Shown here one piece after another: positions 1 through 7,438 of a stretch of DNA of 64,000 bases (within the stretch, counting starts at the first letter, position 1; every line of letters begins with the position of its first letter). The stretch lies in the NCBI RefSeq assembly GCF_023278365.1, contig NZ_CP075338.1:3162001-3226000 (forward strand), read 5' to 3'. The notes under the pieces were generated by a model. That model did not search any database and had not been told where the DNA came from. It saw nothing but the letters and a program-made list of their open reading frames with translations. This DNA comes from Epilithonimonas zeae. Its GTDB lineage: Bacteria > Bacteroidota > Bacteroidia > Flavobacteriales > Weeksellaceae. A program made the position numbers and the translations under genes.

Positions 1-1
1 G

Positions 2-1123
2 TTGTGGGATGAGGAGTCTTGGTTTGATCCGTACTTGAGAGTTGGTGCTAACTATTTGAGACATGATTATACTGCTTTAACTTTCCCTAAAACTGATACA
101 AAAGGAGAATACTATCCTGCTTATAATGAAGATGGTGATTTGACTGGAAAAGCAAACCACTTCACTGTTAGTACAGGTGCAGGTATCAATTTCTGGGTAA
201 CTAAAAACTTCGGTTTAGGTGTTCAAGGAGATTATGTAACTACTCCTGTAGATAAGTCTAATGTTGCTAACTTCTGGCAAGCTTCTGCTTCATTGTTGTT
301 CAGATTTGGTAACACAGATAGAGATAAAGATGGTATCCCTGATAAAGATGATGCTTGTCCAGACACTCCAGGTTTACCAGAATTCCAAGGATGTCCGGAT
401 ACAGATGGTGACGGAGTTCCAGATAAAGACGATCAATGTCCAGATGTAGCAGGTCCAAAAGAAAACAACGGTTGTCCTTGGCCAGATACTGACGGAGACG
501 GAGTATTAGACAAAGATGATGCTTGTGTTGACGTTCCTGGTCCAGCTGAAAACAAAGGTTGTCCTTGGCCAGATACTGACGGAGACGGAGTATTAGACAA
601 AGATGATGCTTGTCCTACAGTTCCTGGATTAAAAGAATACCAAGGTTGTCCTAAACCTGCTGAAGCTTATGCTACTGAAGCAACAGGTGCTCTTACAAAC
701 ATTTTATTTGATTTCAACAAAGCAACGTTAAGACCAGAATCTGCTGGTAAAATTAACCAAGCTGCTGAAATTCTTAAAGGTGCTAAAGATGCTACTTTCT
801 TAGTAACGGGTCACACTGATGCTAAAGGAGCTGAGGCTTATAACTTGAAATTATCTAGACAAAGAGCTGCTTCTGTAGTTGCTGCTTTAGAAGCTCAAGG
901 TGTATCTGCAAGCCAATTGAAATCAGTTGGAGTTGGAGAAAGAGATGCTAAAGTTTCTGAAAAAGCTTCTGATGCTGAAAGACAAGCTGATAGAAAAGTA
1001 GTTGTTGAAGCTGTAAATGGTGCAGCTTGGGATGCTCTTCAAAAATCAGATCTTCCAGTTGTAGAGAAAAAAGTAGTTAAAAAAGCTCCTGCTAAAAAGA
1101 AAGCTACTAAAAAAAGAAAATAA
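2..1123 (+). CDS. OmpA family outer-membrane protein, 5' end missing
   Basis: This is the C-terminal 373 codons of an OmpA-type porin; the reading frame is open at the left edge, so the signal peptide and most of the barrel lie outside the window. Residues 1-103 look like the last strands of a beta-barrel ending in SLLFRF. Residues about 105-217 are thrombospondin type 3 calcium-binding repeats of the DTDGDGVPDKDD type. Residues about 230-340 are an OmpA peptidoglycan-binding domain with FDFNKATLRPES, TGHTDAKG and LSRQRA. The last 20 residues are a lysine-rich tail, which is unusual beyond the OmpA domain. It should anchor the outer membrane to peptidoglycan. The family call is secure. Confidence 0.95.
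   Translation: MWDEESWFDPYLRVGANYLRHDYTALTFPKTDTKGEYYPAYNEDGDLTGKANHFTVSTGAGINFWVTKNFGLGVQGDYVTTPVDKSNVANFWQASASLLFRFGNTDRDKDGIPDKDDACPDTPGLPEFQGCPDTDGDGVPDKDDQCPDVAGPKENNGCPWPDTDGDGVLDKDDACVDVPGPAENKGCPWPDTDGDGVLDKDDACPTVPGLKEYQGCPKPAEAYATEATGALTNILFDFNKATLRPESAGKINQAAEILKGAKDATFLVTGHTDAKGAEAYNLKLSRQRAASVVAALEAQGVSASQLKSVGVGERDAKVSEKASDAERQADRKVVVEAVNGAAWDALQKSDLPVVEKKVVKKAPAKKKATKKRK
470..613 (+). repeat. Exact 57-bp direct repeat in the OmpA linker
   Basis: Bases 470-526 and 557-613 are identical, with a period of 87 bp (29 codons). Each copy encodes a cysteine-bounded thrombospondin type 3 unit. The neighbouring units encode similar protein but differ in codons, so this pair looks like a recent in-frame duplication or a gene-converted copy. 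Confidence 0.9.
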
Positions 1124-1145
1124 TTAAACATTATTTCTAAATATA

Positions 1146-1178
1146 AATACCTCCAATTTTATTGGAGGTATTTTTTTT
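1146..1178 (+). terminator. Rho-independent terminator after the OmpA gene
   Basis: The arms AATACCTCCAAT and ATTGGAGGTATT form a 12-bp stem with a three-base loop, followed by a run of T. It lies 22 bases after the stop codon. Confidence 0.9.
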
Positions 1179-1193
1179 GTTTTCAGATTTCAG

Positions 1194-1201
1194 TACTTTT
1201 G
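1194..1201 (+). promoter_or_regulatory. Putative -7 box of the yebC promoter
   Basis: TACTTTTG matches the Bacteroidetes -7 consensus TAnnTTTG and lies 21 bases before the yebC start codon. No TTG sits at the ideal -33 distance, so the call rests on one box and its position. Confidence 0.45.
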
Positions 1202-1222
1202 TAGTATAAAATAAAAACTGTA

Positions 1223-1963
1223 ATGGGAAGAGCGTTCGAATATAGAAAAGCTTCAAAAATGGCCAGATGGGATAAGATGGCCAAAACATTTTCAAAGATT
1301 GGAAAGGACATTGCTTTGGCTGTGAAAGCTGGTGGTCCTGATCCAGATTCCAATCCTGCTCTTAAAAGATGCATCCAGAATGCTAAAGGCGCTAATATGC
1401 CAAAAGACAATGTCGAAAGAGCAATTAAAAAGGCAAGTGGCGCAGATGCAGAAAACTATGAGGAAGTCACTTATGAAGGATACGGACAAGGAGGTGTTGC
1501 TTTCTTTGTAGAATGTACAACAAACAATCCTACGAGAACTGTGGCTAACGTAAGAGCTATTTTTAACAAGTTTGACGGAAGTCTCGGTAAAAATGGTGAA
1601 TTAGCATTCATTTTTGATAGAAAAGGAATTTTTACTATTGATTTGGCTCAAGTTAAAATGGATTGGGATGACTTCGAAATGGAAATGATTGATGGTGGGG
1701 CAGAGGATGTAGAAAAAGACGAGGAAGAAGTAATGATTACTACGGCATTTGAAGATTTTGGATCATTGTCGCATAAATTAGATGAACTCGGAATCGAAGC
1801 TAAAAGTGCCGAATTACAAAGAATTCCGAATAATACAAAAGGAATGACAGAAGATCAATTCAAAGCTAATATGAAGATGCTGGAGCGGTTTGAAGAAGAT
1901 GATGACGTTCAGAATGTTTTCCATAACATGGAGTTTACAGACGAACAATTAGAATCACTTTAG
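1223..1963 (+). CDS. YebC/PmpR family regulator (TACO1-like)
   Basis: The 246-residue protein is a full-length YebC/TACO1 family member. The typical N-terminus MGRAFEYRKASKMARWDKMA and the segment GGPDPDSNPALKRCIQNAK are present, followed by the conserved YEGYGQGGVAFFVECTTNN region near residue 88. Family members bind DNA as regulators, and some are reported to help ribosomes through difficult sequences; which role applies here cannot be seen. It is a single-gene unit between two terminators. The start is the only ATG that gives the conserved N-terminus. Confidence 0.93.
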   Translation: MGRAFEYRKASKMARWDKMAKTFSKIGKDIALAVKAGGPDPDSNPALKRCIQNAKGANMPKDNVERAIKKASGADAENYEEVTYEGYGQGGVAFFVECTTNNPTRTVANVRAIFNKFDGSLGKNGELAFIFDRKGIFTIDLAQVKMDWDDFEMEMIDGGAEDVEKDEEEVMITTAFEDFGSLSHKLDELGIEAKSAELQRIPNNTKGMTEDQFKANMKMLERFEEDDDVQNVFHNMEFTDEQLESL

Positions 1964-1988
1964 AATAAGTCTCGCTACAAATAAAATA

Positions 1989-2016
1989 AAAAATCCCAAC
2001 AAAAGTCGGGATTTTT
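1989..2016. terminator. Bidirectional terminator between yebC and rpmA
   Basis: AAATCCC at 1991 pairs with GGGATTT at 2008, with T runs on both sides. It sits between convergent genes and probably ends both transcripts. Confidence 0.8.
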
Positions 2017-2038
2017 TATTTTATAAAACGCTTGTGAT

Positions 2039-2296
2039 TTATGCGTTTGGCTCAACAGATACAAAAGATCTATTGTTTGCTTTCTTTCTGAAAACTACAG
2101 TACCGTCAACAAGAGCGTGTAAAGTGTGATCTTTACCCATTCCTACGTTTTCACCTGGGTGGTGTTGAGTACCTCTTTGTCTGATGATGATGTTCCCTGC
2201 AACTGCAGTTTGTCCTCCGAAAATCTTAACACCTAGTCTTTTAGAATGAGATTCTCTACCGTTCTTGGAACTACCAACTCCTTTCTTATGTGCCAT
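2039..2296 (-). CDS. rpmA: 50S ribosomal protein bL27
   Basis: This 85-residue protein is bL27 of the large ribosomal subunit, located near the peptidyl transferase centre. It begins [16 protein letters not shown] and contains [21 protein letters not shown]. There is no N-terminal extension of the Firmicutes type that needs proteolytic trimming. It follows rplU after 27 bases, which is the conserved bacterial gene order, and shares its promoter. Confidence 0.97.
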   Translation of the reverse strand: MAHKKGVGSSKNGRESHSKRLGVKIFGGQTAVAGNIIIRQRGTQHHPGENVGMGKDHTLHALVDGTVVFRKKANNRSFVSVEPNA

Positions 2297-2323
2297 TTTA
2301 TTTTAAGCTTTTTGGGTTAAAAA

Positions 2324-2719
2324 TTATTCAGCAGTTTCGCTGGTTTCTGTTACTTCAGCTTTAGCGGCTTTCTTAGGAGCTGCTTTTTTAGCCTCTTTTT
2401 TCGCACCGTCAAAACCAGTGATAGAAACAATCTGGATTTGAGTTAATTGTTGTCTGTGACCATTTTTCTTAGCATAACCTTTTCTTCTTTTCTTTTTGAA
2501 AACGATTACTTTGTCAGCTTGAACGTGGTCAAGAATTTCTACTTCTACGGCGATACCGTTTACAGCCGGGGCACCTACAGTTACTGCACCGTTTACAGTA
2601 AGAAGAACTTTGTCAAAAGAAACTTTCGCACCTTTATCTCCTTTCAAACGGTTCACAAACAACTTTTGGTTTTGCTCAACTTTGTATTGAAGCCCTGCTA
2701 TTTCTACAATTGCAAACAT
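2324..2719 (-). CDS. rplU: 50S ribosomal protein bL21, with extended C-terminus
   Basis: This is bL21 of the large subunit, starting MFAIVEIAGLQYKVEQNQ and with the family core up to about residue 104 (KKRRKGYAKKNGHRQQLT). The remaining 27 residues are a Lys/Ala/Glu-rich tail that ordinary bL21 (about 103 residues) lacks; similar tails are known in Bacteroidetes. It is the first gene of the rplU-rpmA operon, and a strong promoter lies 32 bases upstream. Autoregulation through its leader is possible but the leader is only about 25 bases. Confidence 0.96.
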   Translation of the reverse strand: MFAIVEIAGLQYKVEQNQKLFVNRLKGDKGAKVSFDKVLLTVNGAVTVGAPAVNGIAVEVEILDHVQADKVIVFKKKRRKGYAKKNGHRQQLTQIQIVSITGFDGAKKEAKKAAPKKAAKAEVTETSETAE

Positions 2720-2750
2720 TGTTTATAAATTTTTATAATTATTCGAGGTG

Positions 2751-2781
2751 CAAAAGTAATCATTTTATTTAAAAAACACAA
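2751..2781 (-). promoter_or_regulatory. Promoter of rplU-rpmA
   Basis: On the minus strand TTG (2781-2779), a 20-base spacer and TACTTTTG (2758-2751) match the Bacteroidetes TTG/TAnnTTTG promoter in both boxes and in spacing. Transcription should start near 2745. Confidence 0.75.
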
Positions 2782-2855
2782 AACTATTTGTAAATATTTA
2801 GTCCTGTGTTTATTAATATTTATTTGACTCCGTAGAATATATTTTCAATAATAAC

Positions 2856-2886
2856 AAAAAACCTTTGCGGACTTTGCGTTTAAAAA
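2856..2886. repeat. Dispersed CTTTGCG-CTTTGCGTTTAAA motif, copy 1
   Basis: CCTTTGCGGACTTTGCGTTT followed by AAAAAA is one of four near-identical intergenic copies here (others at 27657, 54967 and 56239). This one lies 63 bases before the GH3 start. Its function is unknown. Confidence 0.6.
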
Positions 2887-2948
2887 ATACACATATACAC
2901 AACTATTACACTGGAAAACTCTAAATTTGACAATTGAAAATTTCATCA

Positions 2949-4451
2949 ATGCTAAATTTCATCAAGAAAAATATTGCCCTTATTTGGGCAAAAAAACATA
3001 TAGAAAAATCCAAAAATTTTAAAATCAATGCGATCAAAGATCAGCAGGATTTGCTTTTAGATTTGGTCAAAACAGCGGAGAAAACATTATTCGGAAGAGA
3101 ACATCAGTTTGAAACTATACAATCTATTGAAGATTTCCAGAAGAATGTTCCTGTTGCAGATTATGAAGATTTGAAACCTTACATCGAAAAAGTAAAAAAA
3201 GGTCAATCTAAAATCCTTTGGCCTGATTTACCTGAATATTTTGCCAAAACATCCGGAACAACTTCAGGCTCCAAATACATTCCGATTTCTAAAGAAGCGA
3301 TGCCTTTTCAGGTTGCTGCTGCTCAAAGTGCTATTTTCCATTACATCGGGAAAAAGAATAATGCAGATTTTGTTGGAGGGAAAATGATTTTTCTTCAAGG
3401 TTCTCCGGAACTGGAAGAAGTCAATGGTATAAAAACCGGAAGATTATCAGGAATTGTCGCCCATCATATTCCGAATTATCTTCAGAAGAACAGACTGCCA
3501 AGCTGGGAAACCAATTGCATTGAAGATTGGGAAACAAAAGTCGATAAAATTGTAGAAGAAACCGAGAATGAAAATATGACTTTGATTTCCGGAATACCAC
3601 CTTGGTTGATTATGTACTTTGAAAAACTAATTGACAGACACAACAAAAAAATCACTGAAATTTTTCCGAATCTTCAACTGATTATTACAGGTGGAGTAAA
3701 CTATGAACCTTATCGAGACAAGATGAACGAATTGTTGGGAAAACCGGTTGACATCGTTCAGACTTTTCCGGCTTCGGAAGGTTTTTTTGCGTTTCAGGAT
3801 GATTATACAAAAGAAGGATTATTGCTTTTGACCAATCACGGAATTTTCTACGAATTTATTCCACTCGAACAATACGGAAAGCCAAATGCAGAACGATTAA
3901 CATTGAAAGACGTTGAACGGAATAAAGATTACGCTTTGATTTTGACGACTAATTCAGGTCTATGGGCTTATTCGATTGGAGATGTTGTACGGTTTATTGA
4001 TAAAAATCCGTACAGGATTTTGGTAAGTGGAAGAACGAAACATTTTACATCTGCTTTTGGAGAACACGTGATTGCGTTTGAAGTGGAAGAAGCTTTGAAA
4101 GCAACGGTTGAGAAATTTCCGGCTCAGATTACAGAATTCCATCTCGCGCCGCAAGTGAATCCAGTGGAAGGATTACCTTATCACGAATGGTTCATCGAGT
4201 TTGAAAAGGAACCACAAAATTTTGACGCTTTCAAATCTGAATTGGATTTACAACTCAGACAAAGAAATACCTATTATGATGATTTGATTTCCGGAAATAT
4301 TCTGCAGCCTTTGATTATTACAAAATTGAAGAAGAATGCTTTTCAGGATTATGCCAAATCTGAAGGAAAATTAGGCGGACAAAATAAAATTCCGCGCCTG
4401 GCAAATGATAGGAAAATTGCAGTATATTTGGCGAAACTAAATTTACAATGA
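2949..4451 (+). CDS. GH3-family acyl-acid amido synthetase-like protein
   Basis: The 500-residue protein belongs to the GH3 branch of adenylate-forming enzymes. In plants these join amino acids to acyl acids such as auxin; the bacterial substrate is unknown. The ATP-binding motif AKTSGTTSGSKYIPIS (near residue 100), the second motif QTFPASEGFFAFQ and the third segment NSGLWAYSIGDVVRF are all intact, so the enzyme should be active. The ATG at 2949 is preferred to the TTG at 2934 because it gives the usual MLNFIKKN start. Its stop overlaps the start of the next gene in ATGA, so the two are translationally coupled. Confidence 0.88.
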   Translation: MLNFIKKNIALIWAKKHIEKSKNFKINAIKDQQDLLLDLVKTAEKTLFGREHQFETIQSIEDFQKNVPVADYEDLKPYIEKVKKGQSKILWPDLPEYFAKTSGTTSGSKYIPISKEAMPFQVAAAQSAIFHYIGKKNNADFVGGKMIFLQGSPELEEVNGIKTGRLSGIVAHHIPNYLQKNRLPSWETNCIEDWETKVDKIVEETENENMTLISGIPPWLIMYFEKLIDRHNKKITEIFPNLQLIITGGVNYEPYRDKMNELLGKPVDIVQTFPASEGFFAFQDDYTKEGLLLLTNHGIFYEFIPLEQYGKPNAERLTLKDVERNKDYALILTTNSGLWAYSIGDVVRFIDKNPYRILVSGRTKHFTSAFGEHVIAFEVEEALKATVEKFPAQITEFHLAPQVNPVEGLPYHEWFIEFEKEPQNFDAFKSELDLQLRQRNTYYDDLISGNILQPLIITKLKKNAFQDYAKSEGKLGGQNKIPRLANDRKIAVYLAKLNLQ

Positions 4452-4813
4452 AAACTTTTTCTTTTCTTATTTCTTTGCTTCTGCTTTTACAATCTTGCAC
4501 TACAGCTATCTACAGAAATAACATCAATAAGAATGATTTTTCTGCAGTCGAAACAGGAAAAAGATATACATTCTATGAGAACAATAAACCTAAATATAAG
4601 GTTCGGGTTTCTGCTGTAGAAGATGACAAAATTGTCGGCGTTGCTAATAACCAGGAAGTGACTATTGCAAAAAATGATATCAGAGTCATCAAAAAGAATA
4701 ATTCCAAAGGAACAACTGCTATTGTTGTTGGCTCCGTTGTGGGTGTAGCTGGTTTTGTTGCGCTAATCGCCGCATTAGTTAACAATTCTACATCTGATTA
4801 TTATTACTACTAA
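4448..4813 (+). CDS. Small putative lipoprotein coupled to the GH3 gene
   Basis: The 121-residue protein has a hydrophobic leader and lipobox LLQSC (cysteine about residue 17), so it should be a lipid-anchored envelope protein. A short, polar, probably beta-rich region (residues 35-80) is followed by a second hydrophobic segment rich in Gly, Val and Ala (about 91-110) and a terminal run of four tyrosines. I do not recognise the family. The four-base overlap with the GH3 gene implies coupled translation and perhaps a joint role at the envelope. Confidence 0.75.
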   Translation: MKTFSFLISLLLLLQSCTTAIYRNNINKNDFSAVETGKRYTFYENNKPKYKVRVSAVEDDKIVGVANNQEVTIAKNDIRVIKKNNSKGTTAIVVGSVVGVAGFVALIAALVNNSTSDYYYY

Positions 4814-4884
4814 AATTTTATAATCTGAGAATGTTCAATCTGATTTGGTTGAAAATATTCTGATTTTTGACAAACGGTTCTGAC

Positions 4885-4995
4885 TAGCCCCGATAGAAGC
4901 GGTTACCCCGCAGTGGAGTGGGAGAGTTGGAGGATTTGGGTTTGGCAAAGCGCTGGGACGAGGAGTATGAGCGGATAGCGGGAAATAGCTCCTGA
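4885..4995 (+). ncRNA. Dispersed structured element, family 1, copy 1
   Basis: This GC-rich block in an AT-rich gap starts TAGCCCCGATAGAAGCGG and ends GCGGATAGCGGGAAATAGC. The same two ends, with a quite different middle, occur on the minus strand at 33405-33508. CCCG near the start can pair with CGGG near the end. The pattern resembles the flavobacterial structured-RNA class I recall as Flavo-1, but that match is from memory. The rest of the 235-base gap (4814-5048) shows nothing else I can name. Confidence 0.6.
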
Positions 4996-5048
4996 AAATT
5001 TATGGTTTTATGTGGAAGTAATTGGCGTACAACGACTACTTTTGCATA

Positions 5049-6284
5049 ATGATTTCTTTTACACCACTTCGAGTTTTAAAAAATATAGAATTTCGTCATC
5101 TTCTTACAGGAAGATTTTTCCTTATCATCGCTTTCAGGATGCTCGCAACCTTGCTAGGTTGGTGGGTTTATCAACTTACAAAAGATCCTTTTTCCATTGG
5201 ATTAATTGGTCTTTCTGAAGTAATTCCGGCAGTTTCTTGCGCTCTTTACGCTGGTCATATTATCGATATGAACGAGAAGAAAAAACTGTTGTTGATTTGT
5301 AATTATGCTTATGTGATTTTGATAAGTCTGCTTCTCATTCCTGCTTTTTTCGGACACAGAATGCATTTTACGGGACACCAGATTACTTATTTTATTTATG
5401 CTGTGATTTTTTTTACAGGCATTTCGCGTTCGTTTTTAGGGCCGCTTGTTCCATCTATGATTCCGAGGATTGTGAAGCAGGAAAATCTGCCCTATGCTGT
5501 GACGTTGAATCAAGCGACTTTTCTGATTGCATCCGTTTCGGGGCACGCTTTAGGTGGATTTTTGATTGCTTTGATTAGCATCAAATGGACTTTGGTTGTG
5601 ATTGTATCCAGTATGGCCATTGCTTCTTTGTTTTTCTGGACAGTCAATAAACAACAGTCTGAGAATAAAAAGAAGGATGTAAAAGTTTTTGAAAGTATGA
5701 AAGAAGGTTTGGCTTATATTTTTAAAACGAAGGAAATTCTTGGTGCTCAAATGCTGGATATGTTTGCTGTTCTTTTTGGTGGTGCAGTGGCGATGATTCC
5801 GGTTTTTGCAAGTGATATACTGAAGGTTGGGTCGGAAGGTTTTGGATTGCTGAATGCGGCGTCTGATATCGGTTCAATGTTGATTATAATTACATTATCG
5901 CTAGTTCCATTGAAGAAAAATCAAGGGAAGATTTTGCTTTGTGTTGCAACAGGTTTTGGATTATGTATTATTGGATTTGGATTGTCAAAACTATATTGGC
6001 TATCATTTGGATTCTTAGTTTTAAGTGGAATGTTGGACGGAATAAGTGTAGTGATTAGAGGAACAATTGTCCAGTTGAAAACCCCGGAAGAAATCCGTGG
6101 ACGTGTTCTGAGTGTAAATTCGATTTTCATTATGTCGAGTAATGAATTGGGTCAGTTTGAAAGCGGATTGACGGCAAAACTGATGGGTGTTGTACGTTCT
6201 GTAGTTTTTGGCGGAACAATGACGGTTTTGACAGCTTTATTTATTGGAGCGACTTCTAAGAAGTTGAGGAAAATGGAGTATTAA
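5049..6284 (+). CDS. MFS transporter (exporter type)
   Basis: The 411-residue protein is an integral membrane carrier with about 11-12 hydrophobic segments and a cytoplasmic loop near the middle (residues about 200-220, rich in Lys). The segment GHIIDMNEKKKLLL after the second helix is the MFS loop-2/3 motif in variant form, and FFTGISRSFLGPLVPSMIPR follows in helix 4. The layout resembles the enterobactin exporter-like MFS_3 group. The substrate cannot be told. The ATG at 5049 is preferred over the upstream TTG at 5022 because the protein then starts just before helix 1. Confidence 0.85.
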   Translation: MISFTPLRVLKNIEFRHLLTGRFFLIIAFRMLATLLGWWVYQLTKDPFSIGLIGLSEVIPAVSCALYAGHIIDMNEKKKLLLICNYAYVILISLLLIPAFFGHRMHFTGHQITYFIYAVIFFTGISRSFLGPLVPSMIPRIVKQENLPYAVTLNQATFLIASVSGHALGGFLIALISIKWTLVVIVSSMAIASLFFWTVNKQQSENKKKDVKVFESMKEGLAYIFKTKEILGAQMLDMFAVLFGGAVAMIPVFASDILKVGSEGFGLLNAASDIGSMLIIITLSLVPLKKNQGKILLCVATGFGLCIIGFGLSKLYWLSFGFLVLSGMLDGISVVIRGTIVQLKTPEEIRGRVLSVNSIFIMSSNELGQFESGLTAKLMGVVRSVVFGGTMTVLTALFIGATSKKLRKMEY

Positions 6285-6297
6285 TCCCAAATTCTTG

Positions 6298-6864
6298 ATG
6301 CAAAGATTTTATAAAATAATTAAATCGATTTTGTTAGTGATTGTCGTTTGGTTTTTAATCCATTCGATTTATATGACAATTGACGGACTTAATGATAAAC
6401 ATCAAAATGCAGATGTCGCCGTTGTTCTGGGAAATAAAATTAATGGAGATGGAACTTTGTCCGAAAGATTGAAAGCCCGTCTTGATAAGAGTATAGAATT
6501 ATACAATCAACAACGTGTTAAGACAATAATTGTTAGTGGCGGATTAGGTAAAGAAGGTTTTTGGGAAGCAAACAAAATGCAGGAATATTTGATTGGAAAT
6601 AAAATCCCCAAAGAGAAAATATTAGTCGATAATTACGGAAATGATACAGAGAAAACTGTTGAGAATACGTTAAGAATGATGGATAGTTTGAAGTTCAAAA
6701 GTGCAATTTCTGTTTCTCAGTATTTTCATCAAACCAGAACGAAGAAACTGTTTAGAAATAAAGGTTTTAAGAATATTGAAAGTGCGAGTCCAGATTATTT
6801 CGAAATGAGAGATTTTTATTCAATATTGCGTGAGTTTGTAGCTTATTATAAAGAAGCGATTTAA
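6298..6864 (+). CDS. DUF218 (ElyC/SanA/YdcF-like) membrane-anchored protein
   Basis: The 188-residue protein has one N-terminal membrane segment (residues about 9-27) and then a DUF218 domain: ADVAVVLGNKINGDGTLSERLKARLD, TIIVSGG and ENTLRMMD are the conserved stretches. Family members such as SanA and ElyC affect envelope integrity and peptidoglycan or lipid-carrier metabolism in Enterobacteria. It lies 13 bases after the MFS gene and probably shares its transcript. The ATG at 6298 is used rather than the TTG three bases earlier. Confidence 0.85.
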   Translation: MQRFYKIIKSILLVIVVWFLIHSIYMTIDGLNDKHQNADVAVVLGNKINGDGTLSERLKARLDKSIELYNQQRVKTIIVSGGLGKEGFWEANKMQEYLIGNKIPKEKILVDNYGNDTEKTVENTLRMMDSLKFKSAISVSQYFHQTRTKKLFRNKGFKNIESASPDYFEMRDFYSILREFVAYYKEAI

Positions 6865-6870
6865 CTAAAT

Positions 6871-6902
6871 AAAAAAGGAAGCAAATTTTGCTTCCTTTTT
6901 TT
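6871..6902. terminator. Bidirectional terminator
   Basis: A near-perfect 15-bp stem (GGAAGCAAA with TTGCTTCC at its core) has A and T runs on both sides. It separates the DUF218 gene from the convergent toxin gene and overlaps the toxin stop codon. Confidence 0.9.
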
Positions 6903-7185
6903 ATAATGAATTTGGATTTCTTCGGTTGTCAAAGAATGCATTGATTTTAACTGAATTCTTATTAGCTCGGTAAACGATTGAAAAATTCTCAAGTACCAAA
7001 ACTCTTCTTGAATTGCTTGAAACAATTTCGCCAACTAAAGGATTCTCTGCAATAAGATTTATCTTTTTAAGTGTTTCATCTAATAATCTTTCAGAATAAC
7101 TATCAGATTTATTGTGATTAATCCAAAAATTGAATGTGTTGTCAAATTCTTTCCTTGCCCGGTTTGTCCATTCTATTTTTCTCAT
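6901..7185 (-). CDS. ParE/RelE-superfamily toxin
   Basis: The 94-residue protein has the ParE/RelE fold pattern: an N-terminal strand (KIEWTNRARKEF), a helical hairpin, PLVGEIVSSNSRRVLVLENFSIVYR, and the characteristic ending INAFFDNRRNP. RelE members cleave mRNA on ribosomes and ParE members poison gyrase; sequence alone does not decide which applies. It overlaps the upstream antitoxin gene by four bases, the usual antitoxin-first order. The length is normal, so the toxin looks intact. Confidence 0.87.
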   Translation of the reverse strand: MRKIEWTNRARKEFDNTFNFWINHNKSDSYSERLLDETLKKINLIAENPLVGEIVSSNSRRVLVLENFSIVYRANKNSVKINAFFDNRRNPNSL

Positions 7186-7403
7186 CTATCGTAAGATTTC
7201 AAAAAATCTTCGTGCGATATTACTCTTCCTTCCTCTATATCTTTCTCTCCTTCTTTTATTAATTCAATTTGCCAATCCGTTAGTTTCGTATCGTCATAAT
7301 TTTCATTCTTTGAAATTAATGTCTTAATAAAAAGGTGAAGTTCTTCCAATTTATTCACCGGAACATCTTTTATTTCTTCAAGAATTGTATTGAGGGTAAG
7401 CAT
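7182..7403 (-). CDS. Antitoxin of the ParE/RelE-type pair
   Basis: The 73-residue protein is small and acidic, with a helical N-terminus (TLNTILEEIKDVPVNKLEELHLFIKTL style) and a charged C-terminal half (EGEKDIEEGRVISHEDFLKS) of the kind that wraps a toxin. I cannot see a clear DNA-binding motif, so autoregulation is unproven. It starts 35 bases after the glmM stop on the same strand and may be transcribed partly by read-through. The antitoxin role is inferred from position and size. Confidence 0.75.
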   Translation of the reverse strand: MLTLNTILEEIKDVPVNKLEELHLFIKTLISKNENYDDTKLTDWQIELIKEGEKDIEEGRVISHEDFLKSYDR

Positions 7404-7438
7404 CTTATATAATTTTTATTAAAATTAATGAAAATATT

